Shown: piece after piece, positions 35,880-44,966 of the stretch
Position numbering within the stretch: the stretch's first letter is position 1
How the letters are laid out: each line of letters starts with the position of its first letter
DNA from: Verrucomicrobiota bacterium
GTDB taxonomy: Bacteria; Verrucomicrobiota; Verrucomicrobiia; Verrucomicrobiales; V1-33
NCBI GenBank assembly: GCA_003402705.1
Contig: QQNF01000016.1
Location: 1 to 59,104 of the forward strand
Reading direction: 5' to 3'
DNA length: 59,104 bases
Translations under genes and position numbers: made by a program
Notes under the pieces: generated by a model
Database searches by the model: none
The model's input: the letters and a program-made list of their open reading frames with translations, nothing else
What the model was told of the DNA's origin: nothing

Positions 35880-37454
35880 GTGAGAATCCGTCTGCTCCTT
35901 CCGGTCCTTTTCAGCCTCTTCACCGCCCGCGCCGCACTAGCCCAGGCGGCTCCCGCCTTCGATCATGTCAATGGCACGGTCGTTGTCTTCAATTCCGACT
36001 CCCCGGAATCAAAGGAAATCGCGGAATATTACATCAAGGCCCGCGGCATCGCTCCGGGCAATCAGGTCGGCCTGCGCTGCCCGCTCACGGAAACCATCAC
36101 CCGCGAGGTCTACACCACCCAGATCGAAGGCCCGCTCCGGGCCGCATTCTCCAGCCGCGGCTGGTGGCGCACCCAGAAGGTCGCCAACGAAGGCAATCTC
36201 GCCGTTCTCACCAGCGTCCGCGTCCTCGTCATCATCAAAGGCATCCCTCTCCGCATCAGCGAACAATCCCACGGCAAGGACCCCAAAACCGGCCAGCCGA
36301 TCGCCCCGCAGCCGCTCGAAATCAACGCCGCCAGCGTCGACTCGGAGTTCGCGTGCTTCGGCATCCTCGACCGCAAGATCGACGGGCCTATCAAGAATCT
36401 CTACTTCACCAACCCGGAACCATTCTGGAAGACCCCGCTCACCCCGCTCTTCCTGACCGGCCGCATCGATGGTCCGGACAAAGCCACCGCCATCCGCCTC
36501 ATCGATGACGCCATCGCCGTCGAAAAGGCCGGCGGGCTTTACGGCAAGGCCTACATCGACCTCGCTCAGAAGAACGACGGTGGCTACAAGCAGGGAGAAG
36601 ACTGGATCCGAAACTGCGCCGCGCTCTGCATCGCCAAAGGCATTCCCGTGGCCGTCGATCACGCCGCCCCGACGTTCCCCAAAGGCTATCCCATGAAGGA
36701 CGCCGCCCTTTATTTCGGATGGTACACTGAACACGTCGACGGCCCGTTCCTCAGTCCCTCCTTCCGCTTCGCCCGCGGCGCGGTCGCCTGTCACATCCAT
36801 TCGTTCAGCGCCAGCACCCTGACCAATCCCAACAGCTACTGGAGTGCCCCGCTCCTCGCCCGCGGTGCCGCCTTCACCCCCGGCAATGTCTGGGAGCCGT
36901 ACCTCAGCATGTGTACATTCCTCGACGTCATGACCGACCGCCTGCTCGCCGGCTGGATGGTCTCGGAAGCCGCATGGTGCGCCACCCCGGCGATGTCGTG
37001 GATGAACACCATGCTAGGCGACCCTCTCTACCGGCCGTTTCCTGTCACCACCAGCGGCGACCGGAAAAAATCCGCCGACTACCGCGCCCTCCGCCTCGCC
37101 GCGCAACGGTGGAGTGCCGCGGGCGACCGCGACGCCCTAATCAAGAACCTCCAGGAGGCCGGCTCCAGCCTCAAAAGCGGTTCTATTTACGAATTCCTCG
37201 CTGAGCGCGCTCAGACAGGCAAGCCGGGCGCTGCCGCGCGCGAGGCCGCCCCGTGGCTCAAGCTCGCCGAAACCGCCTACAAGGACCCCGCAGACCAACT
37301 CCGCATCGCCCTAACGCGCGCCGGTACGCTGCGCCGCGACGGCGACCCTAAGGCCGCCGCCAGGGTCCTCGAGGAGGCTGCCACGAAGTTCGCCCGCATC
37401 CCGGAATCCGAGGCCGCCCGCATCTATCTAAAACAGCTTCGAGAACAGCCGTGA
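35880..37454 (+). CDS. Exported TIGR03790-family protein
   Basis: A 524-residue protein starting at a GTG, with a signal peptide (about residues 1-22). The segments VVVFNSDSPESKEIAEYYIKAR, LVIIKGIPLRIS, PLFLTGRIDGPDKATAIRLI, AALYFGWYTEHVDGPF and MSWMNTMLGDPLYRPF match TIGR03790, an uncharacterised exported family found in Planctomycetota, Verrucomicrobiota and Acidobacteriota. The last about 120 residues form a helical extension (TPR-like). Its stop overlaps the start of the DUF2851 gene by 4 nt (GTGA), so the two are translationally coupled. Function is unknown. Confidence 0.85.
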   Translation: MRIRLLLPVLFSLFTARAALAQAAPAFDHVNGTVVVFNSDSPESKEIAEYYIKARGIAPGNQVGLRCPLTETITREVYTTQIEGPLRAAFSSRGWWRTQKVANEGNLAVLTSVRVLVIIKGIPLRISEQSHGKDPKTGQPIAPQPLEINAASVDSEFACFGILDRKIDGPIKNLYFTNPEPFWKTPLTPLFLTGRIDGPDKATAIRLIDDAIAVEKAGGLYGKAYIDLAQKNDGGYKQGEDWIRNCAALCIAKGIPVAVDHAAPTFPKGYPMKDAALYFGWYTEHVDGPFLSPSFRFARGAVACHIHSFSASTLTNPNSYWSAPLLARGAAFTPGNVWEPYLSMCTFLDVMTDRLLAGWMVSEAAWCATPAMSWMNTMLGDPLYRPFPVTTSGDRKKSADYRALRLAAQRWSAAGDRDALIKNLQEAGSSLKSGSIYEFLAERAQTGKPGAAAREAAPWLKLAETAYKDPADQLRIALTRAGTLRRDGDPKAAARVLEEAATKFARIPESEAARIYLKQLREQP

Positions 37455-38854
37455 CCCCCTCTGCGCAGCGCTACGCGGACCGCCGCGCTTCCAGCTTCGC
37501 CGCCGCCCGGCTGCGCGAGGGTCCCGATCTGTTCCCCGAATCCACCAGTGTCCGCCCCGGCTCGGAACTCGCATGGCAGAGCCGCTGGTTCGCAGGCCAC
37601 TTCGGCCGCGACTTCACCTCCGCTAACGGTCAGGCGGTCCGCATCGTCCAGTTCGGCTGGTGGAACCACGGGGCCGGGCCCGACTTCCGCGACTGCGCCG
37701 TCGAAATTGACGGCGTGCTCCGCAAGGGCAGTATCGAACTCGATCTCGACGCCGCCGACTGGGAAGGCCACGGCCATGCGGGCAATCCGGCCTACGAGGA
37801 TGTCGTTCTGCATCTCTATCTCTTCGAGGACACTAACGCTACCCGGTTCACCCGTACGGCCGCCCACCGCGAGATCCCGCAGGTGCGCCTGGATCCGGGT
37901 TCCGTGCCGCCTGGAGCTGTCTCCATTCCGCCCGCGCGTCCGGGCCGTTGTCTGCCGGCCATCCGGCAGCTTCCGCCTGATGACTGGCTCACCTTCATGG
38001 AAGACGCCGCCCGTTTCCGCATGGACCGCAAGGCCCGACGCTGGCTGCGCGTCGCTTCCGTGCACGGCGAGGACGAGGCATGGTGGCAGGGATTCGCCGA
38101 CGCATTCGGCTATGCCCGCAACCAGCTTCCCATGACCGTACTCAGCCAGCGGCTCCCGCTGCGCTGGCTCCAGAAACGCCTGCCTGACGCCGAAGCCATC
38201 CTCTTCGGCGTCGCGGGGTTCCTCGACGGTTCGGCGCTCTCGCATGGCGACGAGCCGACCCGCCAGTACCTCCGCGGGCTCTGGGAATCATGGTGGCGCT
38301 ACCGGGCCGAGTTCGCGCCCGGAGAACCGCATGCCCCGATCACATGGACACTCTCCGGCACGCGCCCCACTAACCACCCGCAGCGCCGGACGGCCGCCCT
38401 AGCCGTCGTCGCCGCGTCATGGAAGCGGATCCGTCCGTTCCTCAGCCCGGCGGCCTTCGATTCCCGCAAAGCCATCGCGCTGCTAGCGAGTCTCGAGCAT
38501 CCCTACTGGTGCCGCCATTACACGCTGGCGTCCGCGCAGGCCAGCCGACCGCTCGCTCTCATCGGCCGCAGCCGCGCCGCCGAATGCATGGCCAATCTCT
38601 GCTTCCCCATCCTCCTTTCCGAACGCCCGGAACTCTGGGAAGATTATGTCAGGATCCCCGCCGCGCCGGTCAGCGAACGGCTGCGCCGCGCCGGCCTCCG
38701 CCTCTTCGGCTCGGAAGCCGCCACGAGCGACGCGATCACAAGGCTCTGGCAGCAGCAGGCCCTCCTTCAGATCTATGACGACTTCTGCATGCAGGATGCC
38801 AGCGACTGTGCCCGCTGCCCGTTCCCTGAACAGCTCGCCAGCAGTTCCAGCTGA
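37451..38854 (+). CDS. DUF2851-family protein
   Basis: A 467-residue protein starting at a GTG inside the last codons of the TIGR03790 gene. The N-terminal part has the DUF2851 signatures: VRIVQFGWWNHGAGPDFRDC, a GSIELDLDAADWEGH segment and YEDVVLHLYLFED. The C-terminus carries a CxxC-type cluster (CMQDASDCARCPFPEQ), as in relatives with a zinc-binding end. No signal peptide. The family has no known function; the acidic/His-rich N-terminal half has been compared with nuclease folds, which I cannot verify here. Coupling to the exported upstream protein is notable. Confidence 0.82.
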   Translation: MTPSAQRYADRRASSFAAARLREGPDLFPESTSVRPGSELAWQSRWFAGHFGRDFTSANGQAVRIVQFGWWNHGAGPDFRDCAVEIDGVLRKGSIELDLDAADWEGHGHAGNPAYEDVVLHLYLFEDTNATRFTRTAAHREIPQVRLDPGSVPPGAVSIPPARPGRCLPAIRQLPPDDWLTFMEDAARFRMDRKARRWLRVASVHGEDEAWWQGFADAFGYARNQLPMTVLSQRLPLRWLQKRLPDAEAILFGVAGFLDGSALSHGDEPTRQYLRGLWESWWRYRAEFAPGEPHAPITWTLSGTRPTNHPQRRTAALAVVAASWKRIRPFLSPAAFDSRKAIALLASLEHPYWCRHYTLASAQASRPLALIGRSRAAECMANLCFPILLSERPELWEDYVRIPAAPVSERLRRAGLRLFGSEAATSDAITRLWQQQALLQIYDDFCMQDASDCARCPFPEQLASSSS

Positions 38855-38873
38855 TCCTAGCGGACACGGAACA

Positions 38874-38897
38874 GGCGGCTGAGTCGCCCCAGCCGCC
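38874..38897. terminator. Hairpin between converging genes
   Basis: GGCGGCTG at 38874-38881 and CAGCCGCC at 38890-38897 form a perfect 8-bp stem with an 8-nt loop between the converging DUF2851 and gnd genes. There is no T run on either side, so termination would have to be factor-dependent. Confidence 0.35.
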
Positions 38898-38925
38898 CGC
38901 CGCAAAGTCCTAACTGTCCGGCTGC

Positions 38926-40365
38926 TCAGCCGATCACTTCCGGCCAGTCCGTGTGGAAGAATTCACCCGCTGGCTTGTCGAGGCGCTCATAGGTGTGTGC
39001 CCCGAAGAAATCGCGCTGCGCCTGCAGCAGGTTCGCCGGCAGCCGCGCCGCGCGGTAGCTGTCGTAATAGCCGAGGCTCGCACTGAAGGCCGGCACCGGA
39101 ATGCCGTTGAGCGTGGCCAGCGAGACAACCTCGCGCCAGTGCTGCTGCGTCTTGTTGAGCACGTCTTTGAAGAACGGATCCAGCATCAGATTCACCAGCG
39201 TCGGATTGCCGCGGTAGGCGTCCGTGATGCGGTTGAGGAAGCGCGCCCGGATGATGCAGCCGCCGCGCCAGATTGCCGCGATGCGCCCGAGATCGAGCCC
39301 CCATTGCTTCTTCTCCCCGGTCGTCTTGATCAGGTCGAGGCCCTGCGCATAACTGATGATCTTCGACGCGTAGAGCGCATCGTGGACCTTCTGCACGAGG
39401 GCCGCCTTGTCGCTCCCCAGACTAACCGTCGGGCCCTGCAGTTCGGTGCTCGCCGCCAGCCGCTGCTGCCGCTGGCTCGACAGAATCCGCGCTTCGACCG
39501 CCGCATTGATCGTGCTGATGACCACCGCGTTCTCGGCTGCATTGAGCAGGGTCCATTGGCCCGTGCCTTTCTGCCCGGCCTTGTCGACGATCAGTTCCAC
39601 CACGGATTTGCCGGTCTCGGGATCCTGCTGCTCAAGGGCCTTCCCGGTGATCTGAATCAGATAGGACTGGAGGTCGCCTTCATTCCACTGATTGAACACC
39701 GCCGCCATCTCGTCCGTCGTGAACCCGGCATGCTTGAAAATGTTATACGCTTCGCAGATCAGCTGCATGTCGCCGTACTCGATCCCGTTGTGAATCATCT
39801 TCACATAATGCCCGGCACCGCCCGGCCCGATGTGGATGACACACGGCTCGCCGTCGACCTTCGCCGCGATGCTTTCGAAGATCGGCTTCATGACTTCCCA
39901 TGTGCTCGCCGGTCCGCCGGGCATGATGCTCGGCCCCTTGCGCGCGCCTTCTTCGCCGCCGCTCACCCCGGCTCCGATGAAACGCAGGCCCTTCGACGCC
40001 AGGTAGGCATCGCGCCGCTCGGTCGCCAGATAAAACGAATTGCCGCCGTCGATGATGATGTCATCCGGCTCCAGCAGGGGAATGAGCTGCTCAATGACCG
40101 CATCCACCGCGTCCCGGTCGGCTGCGCCCACCGCATTGCTCTTCACCATGATCTGAATCTTCCGCGGGCGCTTCAGGCTCTTCACAAATTCCTCCAGCGT
40201 TTTCGCCCCGATCAGCTTCTTGCCGGGGTGCTTGGCGACGAATTCGTCCGTCACCGACGTGGTGCGGTTGAAGACCGCTACAGTGAATCCGCGGCTCTCG
40301 ACGTTGAGGACAAGATTCTGTCCCATCACGGCAAGTCCGATCAATCCGAAGTCAGCAAGGCTCAT
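38926..40365 (-). CDS. gnd: 6-phosphogluconate dehydrogenase, decarboxylating
   Basis: A 479-residue enzyme, full length. The N-terminal Rossmann motif FGLIGLAVMGQNLVLNVESR, the substrate-binding GGNSFYLATERRD, the SGGEEGARKGPSIMPGG loop and the catalytic GHYVKMIHNGIEYGDMQL with its Lys are intact. It oxidises and decarboxylates 6-phosphogluconate to ribulose 5-phosphate with NADP in the pentose phosphate pathway. The upstream gene on the same strand is a NuoE-like protein (96-nt gap), and transketolase lies just beyond, divergently oriented. Confidence 0.96.
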   Translation of the reverse strand: MSLADFGLIGLAVMGQNLVLNVESRGFTVAVFNRTTSVTDEFVAKHPGKKLIGAKTLEEFVKSLKRPRKIQIMVKSNAVGAADRDAVDAVIEQLIPLLEPDDIIIDGGNSFYLATERRDAYLASKGLRFIGAGVSGGEEGARKGPSIMPGGPASTWEVMKPIFESIAAKVDGEPCVIHIGPGGAGHYVKMIHNGIEYGDMQLICEAYNIFKHAGFTTDEMAAVFNQWNEGDLQSYLIQITGKALEQQDPETGKSVVELIVDKAGQKGTGQWTLLNAAENAVVISTINAAVEARILSSQRQQRLAASTELQGPTVSLGSDKAALVQKVHDALYASKIISYAQGLDLIKTTGEKKQWGLDLGRIAAIWRGGCIIRARFLNRITDAYRGNPTLVNLMLDPFFKDVLNKTQQHWREVVSLATLNGIPVPAFSASLGYYDSYRAARLPANLLQAQRDFFGAHTYERLDKPAGEFFHTDWPEVIG

Positions 40366-40461
40366 TTGGCAGGCAGGGGTGGCGTGTTGAAGATTTGGAA
40401 AATCCGGCCCTAAGAGCCGCGCCGCCCGGTGTCCACCGGAAACCCTGCGCCACCGCTACCT

Positions 40462-40965
40462 TCAGGCCTTCGCCCGGTACCGATCCAGCAACGCCGCCGC
40501 CTTCTCCGGCGTGATCGCCTCATGAAAATCATCGTTCACCATGCAGACCGGCCCGGACCCGCACGACGCCAGACATTCCGCAAACTCGATCGAGAACTTC
40601 CCGTCCTTGCTCACCGCGATCGGGTGATGGTGGTCCGTGTGGGAACGATCGATGCCCGCGTGTTCGCAGAGCTTTTCCATCAGTTCGGCGCTGCCCGCCA
40701 TGGCGCAGGAGAGCGTCCGGCAGACCCGGATGTGATACTTCCCAGGAGCGGATTGCCGGAACCCGGGATAAAACGTCACCACTTCCGCCACCTGAATATT
40801 TTCCAGTCCGAGCTTCTGCGCCACCCACGGAATCGCTTCCTCCTGGATGAACCCGAAATGATGCTGCAGCAGGTGCAGAACCGGCAGCACGGCGCTGCGC
40901 TTCGACACAGGGTAATGCGTGATGGCTTCGTCGATTCTGGCGAGCAGCTCGGGCGGAATGGTCAT
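40462..40965 (-). CDS. nuoE: NuoE-like [2Fe-2S] protein, stand-alone
   Basis: A 167-residue thioredoxin-fold iron-sulfur protein. The start is the ATG at 40965 (MTIPPELLARIDEAI). The four cluster ligands are visible as CRTLSC (C-x4-C) and CLASC (C-x3-C), and the fold motif LENIQVAEVVTFYPGFR is typical of complex I NuoE and related 24-kDa subunits. In respiratory complex I it transfers electrons next to NuoF. No nuoF, nuoG or other subunit lies nearby, so it either works with a complex encoded elsewhere or belongs to another NAD(P)H-dependent dehydrogenase. It precedes gnd on the same strand. Confidence 0.85.
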   Translation of the reverse strand: MTIPPELLARIDEAITHYPVSKRSAVLPVLHLLQHHFGFIQEEAIPWVAQKLGLENIQVAEVVTFYPGFRQSAPGKYHIRVCRTLSCAMAGSAELMEKLCEHAGIDRSHTDHHHPIAVSKDGKFSIEFAECLASCGSGPVCMVNDDFHEAITPEKAAALLDRYRAKA

Positions 40966-41230
40966 GGCACAGGTTGACCCGGCATCGGGGAACTCAACGT
41001 ATCCCTCCCCGCCTCGGGAGCGGCAAGGCGAATTTGTGAAATTTTTCACAAGCGCCTGACCCGCCGCCGCCGCCCGCGCATTCCCCTTGCGCCTGCCTGC
41101 GCCGCTCCCTAAGGCTGGGACGCTTTCCTTCCGGGGGCGTTTCTCCGGACACCGACTCTCCGTCTGTACTTTCCCGACCCGATCCATCGCTTTTCAGCCA
41201 CATTTTCCAACGTCCACTTTCCAACGTCCC

Positions 41231-43207
41231 ATGAACAACGCCATCCTCGCCAAAGCCGCCAATGAAGCCCGTGGTCTCGCCATGGACGCCGTCCACAAGT
41301 GTTCGTCCGGTCACCTCGGGCTTCCGCTCGGGGCCGCCGAAGTCGGGGCAGTCCTCTTCGGCGAATCCCTCCAGTGTGACCCGGCCGACAGCCACTGGCT
41401 CAATCGCGACCGCTTCGTTCTCAGCGCTGGTCACGGTTCCATGTTCATTTATTCGTGGCTCCACCTCTCGGGCTACAATCTCTCGCTCGAAGAAGTGAAG
41501 AACTTCCGCGTGCTCCACTCGCTCACCCCTGGGCACCCGGAGTTCCACGAAACCGAAGGCGTCGAATCCACCACCGGCCCGCTCGGTCAGGGCGTCGGCA
41601 ATGCCGTCGGTTATGCCCTCAGCGGGAAAATGGCCGCGGCCAAATACAACACCGCGGAGCACACCATCATCGACAACCACGTCATCGCGCTCGCCGGTGA
41701 CGGCTGTCTCCAGGAAGGGGTCGCCCGCGAAGCCGTCGCCTTCGCCGCCCACAACGGGCTCGATAACCTCATCCTCATCTTCGACAGCAACGACGTCACG
41801 CTCGACGCCATGGCGAAGGTCACCCAGAGCGAAAACACCCACGCGCTCTACGAAGCCATCGGCTGGGACGTCGTCACCATCGACGGCCACAATCTTGATG
41901 CCATCGCCGCCGCCGTCTCCGCCGCCAAAGCGAACCACAACGGCAAGCCGAAACTCATCATCGCCAAAACCATCATCGCCAAAGGCATCCCGGAAGTCGC
42001 CGGCACCGCCAAAGGCCATGGCGAGGGCGGCGCGAAATTCACCGATGCCGCGAAGGCCGCCCTCGGCATCCCCGCCGGCACCCATTTTTATGTCAGTGAC
42101 GACGTCCGCGCCTACTTCGCAGACCTGAAGGCCAAACGCGCCGCCGCCCACGCCGCATGGCAGCAGACATTCAACGCATGGGCCGCCGCCAATCCCGCGC
42201 TCGCCGCGGAACTCAGCGCCGCACGCTCCGGCGGGCTCAAGGCCGAAGACCTCCTCAAGCTCGTCCCTGAATACCCAGCCGAAGGCAAATCCGCCACGCG
42301 CAATTGCGGCGGCGAAATCCTCAATCACATCGCCAAGGCCGTCCCCCAGATCATCACCGGCAGCGCCGACCTCTTCGGTTCCACCAAGAACTACATCAAG
42401 GACGGCGGCGACTTCTCCGCTGCGAATCCGACCGGCCGCAACATCTGGTTCGGGATCCGCGAGCACGCCATGGGCGCCATCTGCAACGGCATCGCCTACG
42501 ACGGTCTCTTCCTCGCCAGCGGCGCCACGTTCCTCGTCTTCGCCGACTACTGCCGCCCGAGCATCCGTCTCGCCGCTCTGGCAAAACTGCCGGTCACTTA
42601 CATCTTCACGCACGACAGCGTCGGCGTCGGTGAAGACGGCCCCACCCACCAGCCCGTGGAAACCGTCAGCGGCCTCCGCGTCATTCCTAACCTCGACGTG
42701 ATCCGCCCCGCCGACGCCGAAGAAACCGCCGCCGCCTTCGCCGCCGCCTTCAGCCGCGCCGACGGCCCCACGCTGCTCTCCCTCAGCCGTCAGGACCTCC
42801 CGCTCCTCGGCTTCGCCAGCGCCGCCACCCGCCGCGAGGGCACGCTCAAAGGCGGCTACGTCCTCGTCAAGGAATCCGCTCCCCTCACCGCTATCGTCCT
42901 CGCCACCGGATCGGAAGTCCAATGGGCCGTCGAAGCCGCCAAAGCCAACCTCGGTGTCCGCGTCGTCAGCCTCCCGTGCTTCGAACGCTTCGACCGCCAG
43001 AGCGCCGACTACCGCGAAAGCGTCCTCCCCGCCGCCTGTACCAAACGCATCGCCATCGAAGCCGGTGTCTCCGGCCTCTGGTGGAAATACGTCGGCACCC
43101 ACGGCACCATCCTCGGCATCGACCGCTTCGGCATCAGCGCCCCTGGCAACACCGTCATGAAAGAACTCGGCATGACCGCCGAAGCCGTGACGGCAGCGCT
43201 GGGCTGA
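41231..43207 (+). CDS. tkt: Transketolase
   Basis: A 658-residue thiamine-diphosphate enzyme. The start is the ATG at 41231 ([16 protein letters not shown]). Seen are the N-terminal [35 protein letters not shown], the ThDP-binding [16 protein letters not shown] and NDVTLDA, the pyrimidine domain ([16 protein letters not shown]) and the C-terminal domain. It interconverts pentose and triose/hexose phosphates. With gnd next door it gives a pentose-phosphate pair. The 265-nt divergent gap to nuoE has no clear promoter. Confidence 0.95.
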   Translation: MNNAILAKAANEARGLAMDAVHKCSSGHLGLPLGAAEVGAVLFGESLQCDPADSHWLNRDRFVLSAGHGSMFIYSWLHLSGYNLSLEEVKNFRVLHSLTPGHPEFHETEGVESTTGPLGQGVGNAVGYALSGKMAAAKYNTAEHTIIDNHVIALAGDGCLQEGVAREAVAFAAHNGLDNLILIFDSNDVTLDAMAKVTQSENTHALYEAIGWDVVTIDGHNLDAIAAAVSAAKANHNGKPKLIIAKTIIAKGIPEVAGTAKGHGEGGAKFTDAAKAALGIPAGTHFYVSDDVRAYFADLKAKRAAAHAAWQQTFNAWAAANPALAAELSAARSGGLKAEDLLKLVPEYPAEGKSATRNCGGEILNHIAKAVPQIITGSADLFGSTKNYIKDGGDFSAANPTGRNIWFGIREHAMGAICNGIAYDGLFLASGATFLVFADYCRPSIRLAALAKLPVTYIFTHDSVGVGEDGPTHQPVETVSGLRVIPNLDVIRPADAEETAAAFAAAFSRADGPTLLSLSRQDLPLLGFASAATRREGTLKGGYVLVKESAPLTAIVLATGSEVQWAVEAAKANLGVRVVSLPCFERFDRQSADYRESVLPAACTKRIAIEAGVSGLWWKYVGTHGTILGIDRFGISAPGNTVMKELGMTAEAVTAALG

Positions 43208-43224
43208 ATCTTGCCTCGGGTGTC

Positions 43225-43758
43225 ATGAATGAAATCGCCAGACTGCTCTCCCGTCTCCATGAGACGGAAGGAGTCAGGATCCTGGTGATTGGCGGCAGGG
43301 GCCTTGAGGCTCACGGGATTCAGCGGTTCACCCGTGACTTCGACGTGCTGATCAGCGAAAGCGATATGGTGACACTCGCCCGGTTTCTCATCCGGGCCGG
43401 GTTCGAACCTCTGGGGGAGAACGCATCGTTTGCCCGGTTCCGGCACGAGAGCCTGCTCTATGAGCCGATCGACGTCATGAAAGTCAGCACGCCCACCATG
43501 AACATGCTGTGGGAGGATTCCGTGCTGCTCCCCGCCCACGAAGCAACGCTGAGGGCTCCTGCTGCGAAGTCGATGACAGCACTGAAACTGCATGCCCTGA
43601 AACAGGACCCTTCCCGCTTGAGCCGCGATCTGCCGGATATCATCGCACTCCTGCAGAGCAGTGCTGCCACTCTTTCATGGGATGATTTCCTCGCATTGGC
43701 GGCACGCTACGGTCCCGCTGGCATCGCGGAGAAAGTACGCCAGCTTCTTCAGCCATGA
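43225..43758 (+). CDS. AbiEii-like nucleotidyltransferase
   Basis: A 177-residue protein (start ATG at 43225). It has a nucleotidyltransferase core: ILVIGGRGLEAHGIQRFTRDFD supplies the GG loop and the DxD pair Asp38 and Asp40, and a third acid is at PIDVMK (Asp83). The C-terminal KLHALKQDPSRLSRDLPDII is the pattern seen in AbiEii/DUF6036 relatives. Such enzymes act as toxins by adding nucleotides to tRNA or proteins. The next small gene overlaps its stop by 4 nt (ATGA), an organisation typical of toxin-antitoxin pairs. Activity and target are unproven. Confidence 0.7.
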   Translation: MNEIARLLSRLHETEGVRILVIGGRGLEAHGIQRFTRDFDVLISESDMVTLARFLIRAGFEPLGENASFARFRHESLLYEPIDVMKVSTPTMNMLWEDSVLLPAHEATLRAPAAKSMTALKLHALKQDPSRLSRDLPDIIALLQSSAATLSWDDFLALAARYGPAGIAEKVRQLLQP

Positions 43759-43937
43759 CATCCGTCAATCTCCCGAACCTTGAACTGCCTGACCAGAGCC
43801 CGCCTGACTGGGGTAGGGACATCGTCCCGCCGGATGTTTGGGAACGGTGGCTGCAGGACGAGCGTATCCGTCGCGAGCAGGCTGGCACGCTTCTCACGGA
43901 GCCCATTCCCGTGTCGGCCGAACGATTCACCGTCTGA
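43755..43937 (+). CDS. Small protein coupled to the nucleotidyltransferase
   Basis: A 60-residue, Pro- and Trp-containing acidic/basic protein (MTSVNLPNLELPDQSPPDWG and further). Its ATG overlaps the stop of the nucleotidyltransferase gene, so it is very likely translated from the same message. It has no recognised domain, and I do not know relatives. It could be the cognate antidote of the enzyme upstream, or a subunit. Size and coupling are the evidence. Confidence 0.55.
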   Translation: MTSVNLPNLELPDQSPPDWGRDIVPPDVWERWLQDERIRREQAGTLLTEPIPVSAERFTV

Positions 43938-43969
43938 GCGGCCCTCGTTCCGACTGCACGGCGAACCTG

Positions 43970-44080
43970 ATGGGTGCAGATGATAAATCGCCCGACTACA
44001 ACTACATCCGCCGCGAGGGTGTGCTGGTTTACGAATGCAGTCGGAGAGTGTTGAAGACTTTCGGACTGAGTGCAGAATGA
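43970..44080 (+). pseudogene. C-terminal scrap of an MNT-type nucleotidyltransferase
   Basis: A 36-codon frame (from ATG 43970) contains YNYIRREGVLVYECSRR. Many small MNT-type nucleotidyltransferases end in an I-x-REG-x-x-x-YE motif like this one. The catalytic GS/DxD part is missing, so I read it as the tail of a deleted gene instead of a working small protein. It lies between two intact nucleotidyltransferase modules. Evidence is motif resemblance only. Confidence 0.4.
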
Positions 44081-44087
44081 CTGAGTT

Positions 44088-44555
44088 ATGCCCCGCCGCG
44101 AACTCAGCCACCCGCACCAGGTCACCGAATGGCTTGAGGAGTGGGGTCGTGTGTTGAAGGAACCGGGGGAGATGACGCTTATTGGTTCTGCGGCCTTGCT
44201 CTGGCACGCGGCGCAGCGTGGATTGGACACGCCCCTGCCGGAGAACAGCATGGATGCCGATCCGATTACCGATAGTGAAGCCATCGCAGAACTGGCATGG
44301 GACGCGATCATCGGCAGCGATTTCGAGAAGGAGCACGGCTGGCATGTGAATCTGATGCCGAACGCAGTCCTGAAGAACTTTCCGGAAGGATGGGAAGTGA
44401 GGAGCCATCACGCCGCGTACGGAAACCTGCACCTCGTCGTCCCAGCGCCCATTGATCTGCTGGCAGCGAAAGCGAAACGGTCTGAACCCAGGGACCTTGC
44501 CCACGCCCGTTGGGCTGCCGACCTGGGGCTTGTTGAGGCTGGGGATTTAGAGTAA
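44088..44555 (+). CDS. DUF6036-like nucleotidyltransferase
   Basis: A 155-residue protein. The catalytic region is MTLIGSAALLWHAAQRGLD (GS loop) followed by PENSMDADPITDS with a DxD pair (Asp56, Asp58). The C-terminal APIDLLAAKAKRSEPRDLAH resembles the Lys/Arg-Asp pattern of DUF6036 and AbiEii enzymes. It is the second such gene in 900 bp. A GTG-started small gene begins 9 nt after its stop, giving the same two-gene organisation as at 43225-43937. It is probably a toxin or an RNA-modifying enzyme; the substrate is unknown. Confidence 0.62.
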   Translation: MPRRELSHPHQVTEWLEEWGRVLKEPGEMTLIGSAALLWHAAQRGLDTPLPENSMDADPITDSEAIAELAWDAIIGSDFEKEHGWHVNLMPNAVLKNFPEGWEVRSHHAAYGNLHLVVPAPIDLLAAKAKRSEPRDLAHARWAADLGLVEAGDLE

Positions 44556-44564
44556 CGCTGCCGA

Positions 44565-44891
44565 GTGACCCACACCCACGAGCCAGCCGTCGAGATTCTT
44601 GGCCCGTACGCCATGTTGCATGATCTGGCGCGATTGGAGTATGGCCGTCTCCTCTGGCGCAAGGCGCGGACACGCGAGCGCCTCCTCCGGCATTGGACAG
44701 ACGAGCGGCATCCCTATCGCGACCGTTTTCTGGAAACATGGCGGCCGGTGGTGGAGGAAGTGCTGGAGGCGGATCCGGCACAGGACTTCGAACTCGATGC
44801 CCAACTCAAGTCCCGCGGCCTGAGCCTGCGCGTGGTCGTGCGCGAGATCCCGCCCGTCATCGGGAGTTTCTTCGCGGAATCAAGAATATGA
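44565..44891 (+). CDS. Partner protein of the second nucleotidyltransferase
   Basis: A 108-residue charged protein starting at a GTG, 9 nt after the upstream gene. It is predicted mostly helical (HDLARLEYGRLLWRKARTR, then DRFLETWRPVVEEVLEADP). I do not recognise a family. The segment around FLETWRPVVEEV recurs in another frame at 46808-46862, beyond the next gene, which suggests a duplicated or displaced copy. By position it is the likely partner or antidote of the nucleotidyltransferase. Confidence 0.55.
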   Translation: MTHTHEPAVEILGPYAMLHDLARLEYGRLLWRKARTRERLLRHWTDERHPYRDRFLETWRPVVEEVLEADPAQDFELDAQLKSRGLSLRVVVREIPPVIGSFFAESRI

Positions 44892-44966
44892 CCGGCAACC
44901 GCGGGCCGCGTCTCGACGGGTAGAACGCGCTGGCGAATGACGCCCCAAGCGTAATCATTGAGGCGA

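Noticed and set aside
40994..43102. 700-residue minus frame opposite transketolase
   Set aside because: Gly/Val/Asp-rich antisense shadow of the tkt codons; no domain, and tkt is certain.
43401..43421. tRNA-like GGTTCGAACC word
   Set aside because: It lies inside the nucleotidyltransferase reading frame and no cloverleaf arms surround it.
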